Shown here in pieces: positions 1 through 7,342 of a stretch of 14,656 bases of DNA (positions within the stretch are counted from its first letter, which is position 1; each line of letters begins with the position of its first letter). The notes below the pieces were generated by a model. It was not told the DNA's origin. It made no database searches and worked only from the letters and a program-made list of their open reading frames with translations. The position numbers and the translations under genes are program-made. Source of the DNA: Nitrospina sp. (GTDB taxonomy: Bacteria; Nitrospinota; Nitrospinia; Nitrospinales; VA-1); the NCBI GenBank assembly GCA_003545625.1, contig DODH01000141.1, forward strand, positions 1 through 14,656, written 5' to 3'.

Positions 1-603
1 GTTTCGCAAAATGATGCAGGGCATTCCCGCCTCCCTGGCCGCATGGAGCCCTTTCAGCGCGTCTTCCAGAACAAAGCATTCACTGGGCGCGTGCCCCAGT
101 TTTTCTGCGGCGTTTATAAAAATATCAGGATGCGGTTTCTCTTTGGTGGCAGACTCTTTGCCAAGAATAACCGGGAACAGATTTAATGAGCTGGCATTTT
201 CCAGAATATAACGAATGTCCCTGGCCCAAGACCCCGAGGCAATGGCCAGTTTGTGTTTGACCGACAGGGCCTCCGCCATGGTTCGGGCCAAGGGGAACAG
301 TTTAATCTCTCCGCTCTGGCAAAATCGTGAGTACACTTCGAACTTTTGTTTTCTCAGGTCAACCGGATCTACATCCAGTTTAAGGTTATGGCGTTCGATC
401 TCTCCTGCTATGCCTTTTCCTTTCGAGGTCCATTCCACCCAATATTCTTCCTTGTCCAGGGTGTGCCCGTACCGTTCAAAAACTTCGTTATAAGCCCGGT
501 AGTGGAAAGGTTCCGAGTCGGCCAACAATCCGTCAAAATCCAGAATAGCGGCTTTGCAGTGGGTGAGAAGAGAATGCAGTCTGTTTTTTAATGAGGCCGT
601 CAT
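1..603 (-). CDS. HAD-superfamily phosphatase, subfamily IA (3' end beyond left edge)
   Basis: An open frame of 201 codons runs off the left edge. It shows the haloacid dehalogenase motifs in order: motif I DFDGLLADSEP at about residues 22-32 (nucleophile Asp22, acid/base Asp24), motif II as IASGSW near residue 120, the motif III lysine in KEKPHPD, and motif IV in EDALKG. The residues between motifs I and II fit a helical cap, as in beta-phosphoglucomutase and phosphoglycolate phosphatase relatives. The likely activity is hydrolysis or mutation of a small phosphorylated metabolite; the substrate cannot be told. The ATG at 603 is used because a TAA lies in frame three codons upstream. No good ribosome-binding site precedes it. 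The gene follows lepB on the same strand and its first ten or so codons lie inside a tandem duplication (574-701). Only a short C-terminal part should be missing. Confidence 0.88.
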   Translation of the reverse strand, partial: MTASLKNRLHSLLTHCKAAILDFDGLLADSEPFHYRAYNEVFERYGHTLDKEEYWVEWTSKGKGIAGEIERHNLKLDVDPVDLRKQKFEVYSRFCQSGEIKLFPLARTMAEALSVKHKLAIASGSWARDIRYILENASSLNLFPVILGKESATKEKPHPDIFINAAEKLGHAPSECFVLEDALKGLHAAREAGMPCIILRN

Positions 604-701
604 GCCAGGTTATTTCAGAATTTTCCCAAACCGTTCAAAATGCAGTCTGTTTTTTAATGAGGTCGTCCAGGTTATTCAAGAATTTTTCCGAACCGCTCAA
701 A
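574..701. repeat. Imperfect 66-bp tandem duplication at the lepB/HAD junction
   Basis: Two head-to-tail copies are visible: 574-639 (66 bp) and 640-701 (62 bp). Both start ATGCAGTCTGTTTTTTAATG on the plus strand and end in a TCAAA block. They differ by a 4-bp indel (CATG, only in the first copy) and about seven substitutions. Read on the minus strand, copy 640-701 carries the genuine end of lepB (FERFGKILE, stop), while copy 574-639 carries a second version (FERFGKILK, stop) that is no longer joined to lepB. The extra CATG in that copy supplies the ATG used by the downstream HAD gene. Confidence 0.85.
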
Positions 702-1349
702 CCGAACCCAGTTTTCAATGCGATTCCAGGACCAGTAAATCATGAGCGCCTTGCCGCGGATTTTTTTAACATTCAAAAACCCCCAATAGCGGCTGTCCTG
801 ACTGTTTTCCCGGTTGTCACCCATCACAAATACATATTCTTCCGGAACCAGAACCGGGCCGAAGTCATCTCTGGGTACCAAGGAGTCGTTTGAGGCCGGG
901 TCGGTATGCCGGGCATGGGTATCTTCATAAAGTTTGTCATTGATATAAACTTTTTGTCGCCGTACTTCCAGGAAGTCTCCCGGCAGGCCAATCACGCGTT
1001 TAATAAAATCCCGCTTTTCATCCTTTGGAAATTTAAAAACGATGATGTCTCCTCTTTGTGGAATTTCAGAAAACAAAACGATATCGTCAAACAGTTTGAT
1101 ATTAAGAAAAGGGATTTCGTTGGGGATATGCGTGCCATAACTGAATTTGGAAACTAGAATATGATCCCCGATAAGGAGTGTGCTTTCCATAGAGCCGGAG
1201 GGGATTTTAAATGCCTGGATTATAAAGGTGCGAATCAACAAGGCGAGAAGCAGGGCGATAAGAATGGCCTCGGTATACTCGCGGGCAATACTCTTTTTTG
1301 GGGCTTCGGCTTCTTTATCCGCAGCGTCATGGAGGGTATTATTTGTCAT
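672..1349 (-). CDS. lepB: Signal peptidase I
   Basis: A 225-residue type I signal peptidase, which removes signal peptides from exported preproteins at the outer face of the cytoplasmic membrane. A single N-terminal membrane anchor is visible at about residues 26-48. The catalytic serine is Ser53 in SGSMEST (family consensus SGSM-x-PT, so the Pro is replaced by Ser). The catalytic lysine is Lys118 in [11 protein letters not shown], and the late box [14 protein letters not shown] at about 178-190 is intact. Length is normal for the family. The ATG overlaps the end of lepA by 11 bp and a GAGG sits just upstream, so the two genes are probably translationally coupled. Its last codons lie in the tandem duplication at 574-701. 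Confidence 0.96.
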   Translation of the reverse strand: MTNNTLHDAADKEAEAPKKSIAREYTEAILIALLLALLIRTFIIQAFKIPSGSMESTLLIGDHILVSKFSYGTHIPNEIPFLNIKLFDDIVLFSEIPQRGDIIVFKFPKDEKRDFIKRVIGLPGDFLEVRRQKVYINDKLYEDTHARHTDPASNDSLVPRDDFGPVLVPEEYVFVMGDNRENSQDSRYWGFLNVKKIRGKALMIYWSWNRIENWVRFERFGKILE

Positions 1350-3159
1350 CGGTCCTCAACACTGCGAGAAAGGCTTCCTGAGGAATTTCCACGCTACCCA
1401 CCCGTTTCATTTTTTTCTTACCCTCTTTTTGTTTTTCCAGCAGTTTGCGTTTGCGCGTGATATCCCCACCATAACATTTTGCCAGAACATTTTTCCTGAG
1501 CGCCTTGATCGTTTCACGTGCGACGATTTTACCGCCTATCGCCGCCTGGATTGCTACTTCAAACATTTGCCGGGGTATTTGTTGCTTGAGTTTTTTGGCC
1601 AGATCGCGGCCCAGATAATACACTTTATCCTTGTGCGCGATCAAAGATAAAGCATCGACCAACTCTCCGTTCAAGAGAACATCCAATTTTACCAGATTGG
1701 ATCTCCTGAAATCTATAAATTCATAGTCGAACGAAGCGTAACCTTTGGTGCCTGATTTAAGACGGTCATAAAAATCCAGAACTATTTCGTTGAACGGCAG
1801 TTCGTATTCCAGCAGTACCGTTCGCGGGTTCATGTATTCCATTCTTTTCTGGATTCCCCTGCGGTCGCGGACCAGCGCCATCACTACCCCGATATATTCT
1901 TCCGGAACGATGATGGTCCCTAGAACGTACGGTTCTTCAAGATGGTCGATATTCTTTTGTTCTTGCAGTTTGGTCGGATTGTCAATCAGCACCGTTTTTC
2001 CGTTGGTGGTAATGATTTTGTAAACGACGGTGGGGGCGGTGGTGAGAAGGTCGACTTTGTATTCACGCTCAATACGCTCCCGCACAATTTCCATATGCAG
2101 TAGCCCAAGAAACCCGCAGCGAAACCCGAAACCCAGTGCCGTGGAAGTTTCTGCTTCATAAGAAAATGAGGCATCGTTCAACGTGAGTTTTTTTAACGCA
2201 TCGCGCAAATTTTCATAGTCATCACCGCTGATCGGATACAATCCGCTAAAAACCATGGGTTTGACTTCCTTATAACCGGGCAAGGCTTTTTCGCAAGGAT
2301 TTTGGGAATGGGTGATAGTGTCTCCCACTTTGGTCTGGTCCAATTGTTTGATATTGGCGACCAGGTAGCCCACCTCTCCTACCAGGAGTTGGGTGCATTT
2401 CTCCTGCTTGGGGTTGGATGTGCCCAGTTCTTCGACAATGAACCGGTTTCCAGTTGCCATCATCATGATTTCATCACCCACTTTCAGGCTCCCCTGCTGT
2501 ATCTTGACGAGAACCATAACTCCCCGGTACGCGTCATACCAGGCGTCAAAGAGCAGGGCCTGCAATTTTTCGGAAGCGCCCCCGGTTGGTGGAGGAATCT
2601 GGCGAACCACGGCCTCCATCAATTCATTGATCCCGATTCCTTCCTTGGCGCTGACCAGAACCGCACCGCTGGATTCTATCTGAAGGACATCTTCCAGTTG
2701 TTCTTTTATAAAATCAGGGTCCGCGCTGGGCAGGTCAATTTTATTGATCACTGGTATGATCGCCAGATCATGTTGCAGGGCCAGGTTGAGGTTGGCTATG
2801 GTCTGGGCCTGAATACCTTGCGTCGCGTCTACAACCAGTAATACTCCTTCACAAGCGGCAAGACTTCGTGATACTTCGTAGGTGAAGTCAACATGGCCGG
2901 GAGTATCAATCATGTTGAAAATATAGTTTTGTCCATCTTTAGCGTGGTGTTTCAGGCGAACCGTTTGAGCCTTGATGGTGATTCCGCGTTCCCGTTCCAA
3001 ATCCATACTGTCCAATACCTGGTCTACCATTTCCCGTTCAGGGATTGCCGAGGTAGCGAGTATCAGTTTGTCGGCAAGGGTGGACTTGCCGTGATCAATA
3101 TGGGCAATGATGGAAAAATTTCTTAATCGATCCTGTTTCATAACTTGTTCAATATCCAT
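1339..3159 (-). CDS. lepA: Elongation factor 4 (LepA), ribosomal back-translocase GTPase
   Basis: A 606-residue translational GTPase of typical LepA length. G1 is AHIDHGKST at residues 19-27, G3 is DTPGH at 85-89, G4 is NKID at 139-142 and G5 is SAKEG at 170-174. The C-terminal LepA-specific part is present, with [18 protein letters not shown] and the basic tail [22 protein letters not shown]. LepA acts on the ribosome and is thought to help with stalled or mis-translocated complexes. The ATG at 3159 has only a weak GAGA upstream; a second ATG six codons in is also possible. It is followed, with 11 bp of overlap, by lepB, a common arrangement in bacteria. A 94-bp gap holding a dispersed hairpin repeat separates it from the gene upstream. 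Confidence 0.97.
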   Translation of the reverse strand: MDIEQVMKQDRLRNFSIIAHIDHGKSTLADKLILATSAIPEREMVDQVLDSMDLERERGITIKAQTVRLKHHAKDGQNYIFNMIDTPGHVDFTYEVSRSLAACEGVLLVVDATQGIQAQTIANLNLALQHDLAIIPVINKIDLPSADPDFIKEQLEDVLQIESSGAVLVSAKEGIGINELMEAVVRQIPPPTGGASEKLQALLFDAWYDAYRGVMVLVKIQQGSLKVGDEIMMMATGNRFIVEELGTSNPKQEKCTQLLVGEVGYLVANIKQLDQTKVGDTITHSQNPCEKALPGYKEVKPMVFSGLYPISGDDYENLRDALKKLTLNDASFSYEAETSTALGFGFRCGFLGLLHMEIVRERIEREYKVDLLTTAPTVVYKIITTNGKTVLIDNPTKLQEQKNIDHLEEPYVLGTIIVPEEYIGVVMALVRDRRGIQKRMEYMNPRTVLLEYELPFNEIVLDFYDRLKSGTKGYASFDYEFIDFRRSNLVKLDVLLNGELVDALSLIAHKDKVYYLGRDLAKKLKQQIPRQMFEVAIQAAIGGKIVARETIKALRKNVLAKCYGGDITRKRKLLEKQKEGKKKMKRVGSVEIPQEAFLAVLRTDDK

Positions 3160-3225
3160 AAGGCATTCTCAATCCACTTGGGATTGCATGCCGGGTTTTT
3201 CTGGTTTTCATTCGGGCCGCTCGGC

Positions 3226-3286
3226 GTGGGGCCAGCGTGCTTGGTACTCTTCCTTAGCCTTCATGCTCCGAAGAGGTACTAAGGGG
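3226..3286 (+). repeat. Dispersed hairpin repeat, family II, copy 1
   Basis: This copy aligns with 11896-11968. Shared blocks in order are GTGGGGCC, TTGGTAC (TAGGTAC in the other copy), TCTTCC, TAGC, TTC, CCGAAG and GGTACTAAGGG. On the minus strand it folds as CCTTAG...CTAAGG around CTC-TTCG-GAG. Its distal part encodes the last residues (STSSEHEG) of the nucleotidyltransferase gene and its proximal part lies in the gap before lepA. Confidence 0.7.
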
Positions 3287-4321
3287 TGTGGGTGAAGGCC
3301 GCGCCACTTTCTCGGTGCGAGCCGCGGGGGAAACCTCAATGTGGCTTGTGGCAACAGGCAGTGATTCTTTATATTTCTGCAGATACTTCAACCATTCATA
3401 AAACTGGATTTTCATGGCATCATAATCTTTAGCGTTGTCAATATCAAGGGCCGCTCCTGGGTAGGGAACTTCCAAAGTCTTAAAACGGGTTTTCATGATG
3501 GTGCTGATTGTTTTTTCCAGCTCTTTTCTGGGATTCAAATTGCGAAAATAATCCACCAGAGAATCGAGCCCCAGATTGGCAAAAAACAGGCATAATTGCA
3601 GTCCGATATAGCATTTATAATGCCGGAGTTTGTCTTTTCCGAAAAGCGACAAACTAAACAGTATCAGGTTCTTGAAATTCCTCTGGTAGCGGTACTGGTA
3701 CATTTTCTGGATATATTCGCGGTTTTCAATGCACAGAGGTTTAACCATGTGCAGGTTGTTAATGCGGAAGCTGGCTTCTTTGAAGTGGATGTAAGCCATT
3801 TTTATACCCAGCGTCTTTTTTTGCGGATAAAAATGTTGCAGTTTTTCCCGGGAAACCAGTCCCGAAACAAGGTCGTATTTTTCCATGTCTGCATGGGAAA
3901 TGAAATACTCCACTTCCTGAGGGGTCATCAGCGGAGCATCACAGGGAACGATAAGGACTGCTCTATCGCGGTGGGATTTAGTGTTTGGCGCCTCTGCGTT
4001 TTCATCCTGTAAGGATTGCAGGAACGTGTGCCAGATGTTTTGGTAAAGAGTGGTTTTTTGCTCAACAATATGAATACGCTTGGGAGATTTTAAATCGATG
4101 CGTCCCGAAAGCAATGCCTGTTGCAGTTTCTCCTTCGGGCCGACGACATAGATGTCCTGAATAGATTCTACCTTCTGCAGAGTTTCGATAATATAATGGA
4201 TAAGACAAGCTCCATTAATGGTCAAAAACGCCTTGTTCTGATGATGGACCTTGTAGCTGGATTTCCCCTCTCCCGCAAGCAGGATGGCATCATATTTTTT
4301 TTCGTTGTTCATTGAACTCAT
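3254..4321 (-). CDS. NTP-transferase-domain protein (MobA/GlmU-like fold)
   Basis: A 355-residue protein whose N-terminal half matches the nucleotidyltransferase fold of MobA- and IspD-type enzymes. The first strand and loop, AILLAGEGKSS (12-22), is followed by NKAFL with Lys30 in the usual nucleotide-contact position. VPCDAPLM holds Asp128 where the metal-binding Asp sits, and DIDNAKDYDAM near residue 295 matches the closing strand of such domains. The loop is degenerate compared with LAGGxSxRMG. Between about residues 190 and 270 lies a mostly helical insertion rich in aromatic and basic residues. The substrate is unknown. A good GAGAGG lies 11 bases before the ATG at 4321; a second ATG three codons in would be too far from it. 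It is the first gene of the minus-strand unit with lepA and lepB. The last eleven codons are written by a dispersed repeat. Confidence 0.75.
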   Translation of the reverse strand: MSSMNNEKKYDAILLAGEGKSSYKVHHQNKAFLTINGACLIHYIIETLQKVESIQDIYVVGPKEKLQQALLSGRIDLKSPKRIHIVEQKTTLYQNIWHTFLQSLQDENAEAPNTKSHRDRAVLIVPCDAPLMTPQEVEYFISHADMEKYDLVSGLVSREKLQHFYPQKKTLGIKMAYIHFKEASFRINNLHMVKPLCIENREYIQKMYQYRYQRNFKNLILFSLSLFGKDKLRHYKCYIGLQLCLFFANLGLDSLVDYFRNLNPRKELEKTISTIMKTRFKTLEVPYPGAALDIDNAKDYDAMKIQFYEWLKYLQKYKESLPVATSHIEVSPAARTEKVARPSPTPLSTSSEHEG

Positions 4322-4345
4322 ACAAAAAGAATCCTCTCTATTTCG

Positions 4346-4374
4346 ATTTTACTATAATACCTTGCGCTCTCCAA
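4346..4374 (-). promoter_or_regulatory. Predicted sigma-70 promoter for the nucleotidyltransferase-lepA-lepB-HAD unit
   Basis: On the minus strand TTGGAG (4374-4369) and TAAAAT (4351-4346) are 17 bp apart, and the start codon follows about 25 bp after the -10 box. It overlaps the promoter predicted for gcvT on the other strand, so the two may compete for polymerase. Confidence 0.5.
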
Positions 4375-4390
4375 TGAAATTGGTTATACA
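4362..4390 (+). promoter_or_regulatory. Predicted sigma-70 promoter for gcvT-gcvH-gcvPA
   Basis: TTGCGC (4362-4367) and TATACA (4385-4390) are separated by 17 bp, giving a leader of about 36 nt before gcvT. That leader is too short for a glycine riboswitch, and none of the usual conserved blocks is seen in 4322-4432. Confidence 0.45.
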
Positions 4391-4432
4391 CAGGTTCCAT
4401 ATTTTTCATTCAAGATACCCGATTTTCTGAAC

Positions 4433-5548
4433 ATGGAAACTTCCTCGAGCCTGAAAACCACACCTCTGACTCTTGTCCATAAAGAACTGGGAGGCAAACT
4501 CGTTCCTTTCGCGGGATGGCAAATGCCCATTCAGTTTCAAGGGGTCATGCAGGAGCATCAATGCGTCCGCGATGGAGTGGGCATTTTTGATGTCAGCCAT
4601 ATGGGCGAGATCGAAATCCGGGGACCCTCTGCCAGGGACCTGATTCAGAAACTGATGACCAATGATATTGACTCAATGCAGGACAACCAAGCTCTTTATA
4701 CCCTGATGTGTTTGAAAACAGGTGGTGTGGTGGATGATTTGCTGGTTCACCGTTTTTCTGAAAATCATTATTTTCTTTGTGTGAATGCCGCGAATACGGA
4801 AAAAGATTTCGCATGGATTTTAAAAAATGCCGGTTCTTGCGATGCTACGATTCGAAATACCAGCTCGGAAACTGCACAATTTGCAGTGCAGGGGAAACAC
4901 TCTGAGGCCCTGCTGCAAAAATTATGCGAAACCTCTTTGAACGAAATCAAATATTACCATTTTAAAAAAGCAAAAATCCACAATTTTGAAAGTATCATTG
5001 CACGCACCGGATACACCGGTGAAGATGGTTTTGAGATTTATATCGATGCGGATCACGCCGAACCCGTTTTCAGGGCCATTCTCGATGCGGGCAAAGAGTT
5101 TGACCTTCAGTCTATTGGCTTGGGAGCCCGGGACACTTTGCGAATGGAAATGGGGTATGCCCTTTATGGTAATGAAATCAATGAGAATTCCAAACCGCTG
5201 GAGGCGGGATTGGGTTGGGTCATTAAATTGGGCAAGCAGGACTTCATCGGTAAGGCAGAGCTTGAAAAACAAAAGCATGCGGGAAACAGACGTAAACTGG
5301 TAGGAATTCGCCTGCTGGACCGGGGAGTACTGCGCCCGCATTACCGCATTTTAAAAAACGGGGCTCCCATCGGGGAATTGACCAGTGGAACTTTCTCTCC
5401 CTCCTTGAATACAGGGATCGGATTGTGTTATGTATCCTCTGAATATGCGGAACCTGGAACGGAACTGGAAGTGGAAATCAGGAAGTTGAGCGTACCTGCT
5501 GAGGTCGTCAAGCCGCCTTTTTTGCCGGCCCGCGTCAAAAAAAATTAA
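4433..5548 (+). CDS. gcvT: Glycine cleavage system T-protein (aminomethyltransferase)
   Basis: This 371-residue cytoplasmic enzyme transfers the methylene group from aminomethyl-lipoyl-GcvH to tetrahydrofolate and releases ammonia. Family landmarks are FAGWQMPIQF (26-35), FDVSHMGEI (52-60), and Asp101 in GGVVDDLLV, which lines up with the catalytic aspartate of E. coli GcvT. ARTGYTGEDGFEIY follows near residue 190, then GLGARDTLRMEMGYALYG and GLGWVIKLGK. The C-terminal barrel carries the RLLDRGVLR and SGTFSPSL blocks. Length is normal. The start codon has almost no Shine-Dalgarno sequence, but the residues right after it already match the family. It is the first gene of the run gcvT-gcvH-gcvPA; the gap to gcvH is 22 bp. 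Confidence 0.97.
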   Translation: METSSSLKTTPLTLVHKELGGKLVPFAGWQMPIQFQGVMQEHQCVRDGVGIFDVSHMGEIEIRGPSARDLIQKLMTNDIDSMQDNQALYTLMCLKTGGVVDDLLVHRFSENHYFLCVNAANTEKDFAWILKNAGSCDATIRNTSSETAQFAVQGKHSEALLQKLCETSLNEIKYYHFKKAKIHNFESIIARTGYTGEDGFEIYIDADHAEPVFRAILDAGKEFDLQSIGLGARDTLRMEMGYALYGNEINENSKPLEAGLGWVIKLGKQDFIGKAELEKQKHAGNRRKLVGIRLLDRGVLRPHYRILKNGAPIGELTSGTFSPSLNTGIGLCYVSSEYAEPGTELEVEIRKLSVPAEVVKPPFLPARVKKN

Positions 5549-5570
5549 TTGCTAATTTATCGGAGGCACC

Positions 5571-5960
5571 ATGGAGGTCCCCAAGGATTTATTGTATACG
5601 CTGGAACATGAATGGATACGCGTTGATGGTAAGAACGCTGTGATCGGAATAACCCATTTTGCCCAGGAGCAATTGGGCGATATCGTTTTTGTCGAACTGC
5701 CGGAAGTGGGGTCCGAGCTTGAAAAGGAAAGTCCTTTCGGAGTTGTGGAATCCGTGAAAACCGTGTCCGATCTTTATGCTCCGGCAAGTGGTAAGATCAC
5801 TAAAGTGAATAAAGAATTGGAAACCAACCCGGAGCAGGTGAATAACGAACCCTACGGCGCAGGGTGGATTGTTGAGATTGAACTTTCTGACGAACAAGGT
5901 CTTGAATCTCTTCTCGACCCGGATGCCTACAACGAACAATGCGAAAAGGAGCAGGAATAA
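5571..5960 (+). CDS. gcvH: Glycine cleavage system H-protein (lipoyl carrier)
   Basis: A 129-residue lipoyl-domain protein that shuttles the aminomethyl group between the P, T and L components. The lipoylated lysine is Lys63 in GVVESVKTVSDLYAP. Other family blocks are YTLEHEWIR at the start, GITHFAQEQLGDIVFVELPEVG, and NEPYGAGWIVEIELSD near the end. A strong GGAGG lies four bases before the ATG, in the 22-bp gap after gcvT. The stop codon sits in the loop of an inverted repeat at 5945-5976. Length and motifs are complete. Confidence 0.97.
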   Translation: MEVPKDLLYTLEHEWIRVDGKNAVIGITHFAQEQLGDIVFVELPEVGSELEKESPFGVVESVKTVSDLYAPASGKITKVNKELETNPEQVNNEPYGAGWIVEIELSDEQGLESLLDPDAYNEQCEKEQE

Positions 5961-5976
5961 ATCCTTCTGCTCCTTT
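5945..5976 (+). promoter_or_regulatory. Inverted repeat spanning the gcvH stop, before gcvPA
   Basis: AAAGGAGCAG (5945-5954) pairs perfectly with CTGCTCCTTT (5967-5976) across a 12-nt loop that contains the gcvH stop codon. It lacks a clean T-run, so it looks less like a terminator than an RNA processing or translation-control hairpin. The start of gcvPA is 20 bp further on. Confidence 0.5.
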
Positions 5977-5995
5977 CAATATCTTTCCCTGACCT

Positions 5996-7342
5996 ATGCG
6001 GTATATCCCCCATACAGAACAAGACATCAAGCTGATGCTTGCCGAAATCGGTGTGCTGAATGTTGATGCTTTGTTCGACAGCATTCCCGACTCATTAAGG
6101 TTGGGAGACACTTTGCTGGGACTGCCTGAGAGTTTGTCCGAAAGTGAGTTGACCGAATATTTGAAACGGCTGCAGAACAAAAACGCTACGGCTGAAGATT
6201 ATTCCGTCTTTCTGGGAGCCGGGGCTTATCACCATTTTTCTCCTGTATTGATTGATCATCTGATTTCCCGTGGGGAATTTGCCACCAGCTATACCCCTTA
6301 TCAACCGGAAGTCAGTCAGGGAACTCTTCAGGCCATTTATGAGTTTCAGACTATGATTTGCCTGTTGACGGGAATGGAGGTTGCTAACGCTTCCATGTAT
6401 GATGGGGCTTCAGCCCTCGCCGAAGCAGTGGTGATGTCCAATCGGGTCAACCGCCGGACGGATTTTTTGGTTTCCCGGGCGGTCCACCCTGAATACCGCA
6501 AAGTAGTAGAAACTTACACACGCGGAAGCAACTTCAACCTCAAGGAAATCCCCTTCAACGATAAAGGAAAAACCGACCTATCCTTCATCACTCAAAACCT
6601 GACGGAAAATACTTCTGCCGTTGTCCTGCAATCGCCTAACTTTCTGGGAACGGTTGAAGAATATGCTTCGCTGAAAGAAACATTAGCGGAAAATGGAACC
6701 CTCTTGATAGTTGCTGTGGCAGAAGCTTTGTCCTTGGGTATCCTGCAGGCACCGGCAACGCATGGTGCGGATATCGTGGTGGGTGAAGGGCAGTCGCTAG
6801 GCCTGCCGGTCTCTTTTGGCGGACCTTATGTGGGGTTTTTCGCCACACGGGAAAAATTTCTAAGGCAAATGCCGGGACGCCTGGCCGGAGAAACGGTGGA
6901 CCAGAATGGAAAACGGGCTTATGTCCTGACGTTGTCCACCCGGGAACAGCATATCCGGCGCGAGCGGGCCACATCCAATATCTGCACCAACCAGGGGCTG
7001 TGTGCCCTGGCCGCCACCATTTTCATGTCTACCCTGGGAAAACAGGGTTTTCGTGAACTGGCTTTGCTGAACTTGAGAAAATCCGACTACTTAAAAAACC
7101 GGTTGGCCCATGTAGCGGATTTCAATATCCGTTTTTCCACCGACACGTTCAATGAATTTGTCCTCGAATGCCCCCGCCCGGTTGAAGAAGTTTTAAATGC
7201 TTTGAAGCAAGAGCGCATTATCGGCGGTTACCCCTTGGAGTCCTGTTACCCGGACTTAAAAAACTGCCTGCTGATTTGCGTAACAGATTTGAACAGCCGC
7301 GAGAAAATGGACCACTTTGCCGAAATACTGGAAGCTATGTAG
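5996..7342 (+). CDS. gcvPA: Glycine dehydrogenase (decarboxylating) subunit 1
   Basis: A 448-residue N-terminal-type P-protein subunit. With subunit 2 it decarboxylates glycine and loads the aminomethyl group on GcvH. Landmarks are RYIPHTEQDIKLML at the start, FLGAGAYHHFSPVLIDHL near residue 73, SRGEFATSYTPYQPEVSQG, NASMYDGASALAEA, and GEGQSLGLPVSFGGPYVG with GRLAGETVD and TREQHIRRERATSNICTNQ further on. As expected for subunit 1, the PLP-binding lysine is not here; it belongs to subunit 2 (gcvPB). The usual following gene gcvPB is absent: the next gene is convergent and overlaps by 8 bp. The start codon has no clear ribosome-binding site, so coupling to gcvH or the preceding hairpin may matter. 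Confidence 0.95.
   Translation: MRYIPHTEQDIKLMLAEIGVLNVDALFDSIPDSLRLGDTLLGLPESLSESELTEYLKRLQNKNATAEDYSVFLGAGAYHHFSPVLIDHLISRGEFATSYTPYQPEVSQGTLQAIYEFQTMICLLTGMEVANASMYDGASALAEAVVMSNRVNRRTDFLVSRAVHPEYRKVVETYTRGSNFNLKEIPFNDKGKTDLSFITQNLTENTSAVVLQSPNFLGTVEEYASLKETLAENGTLLIVAVAEALSLGILQAPATHGADIVVGEGQSLGLPVSFGGPYVGFFATREKFLRQMPGRLAGETVDQNGKRAYVLTLSTREQHIRRERATSNICTNQGLCALAATIFMSTLGKQGFRELALLNLRKSDYLKNRLAHVADFNIRFSTDTFNEFVLECPRPVEEVLNALKQERIIGGYPLESCYPDLKNCLLICVTDLNSREKMDHFAEILEAM

Noticed and set aside
2302..2841. Plus-strand 179-codon open frame
   Set aside because: It lies wholly antisense to lepA, whose protein motifs are unambiguous.
4322..4432. Glycine riboswitch upstream of gcvT
   Set aside because: Predicted leader is about 36 nt and no conserved aptamer blocks are visible.
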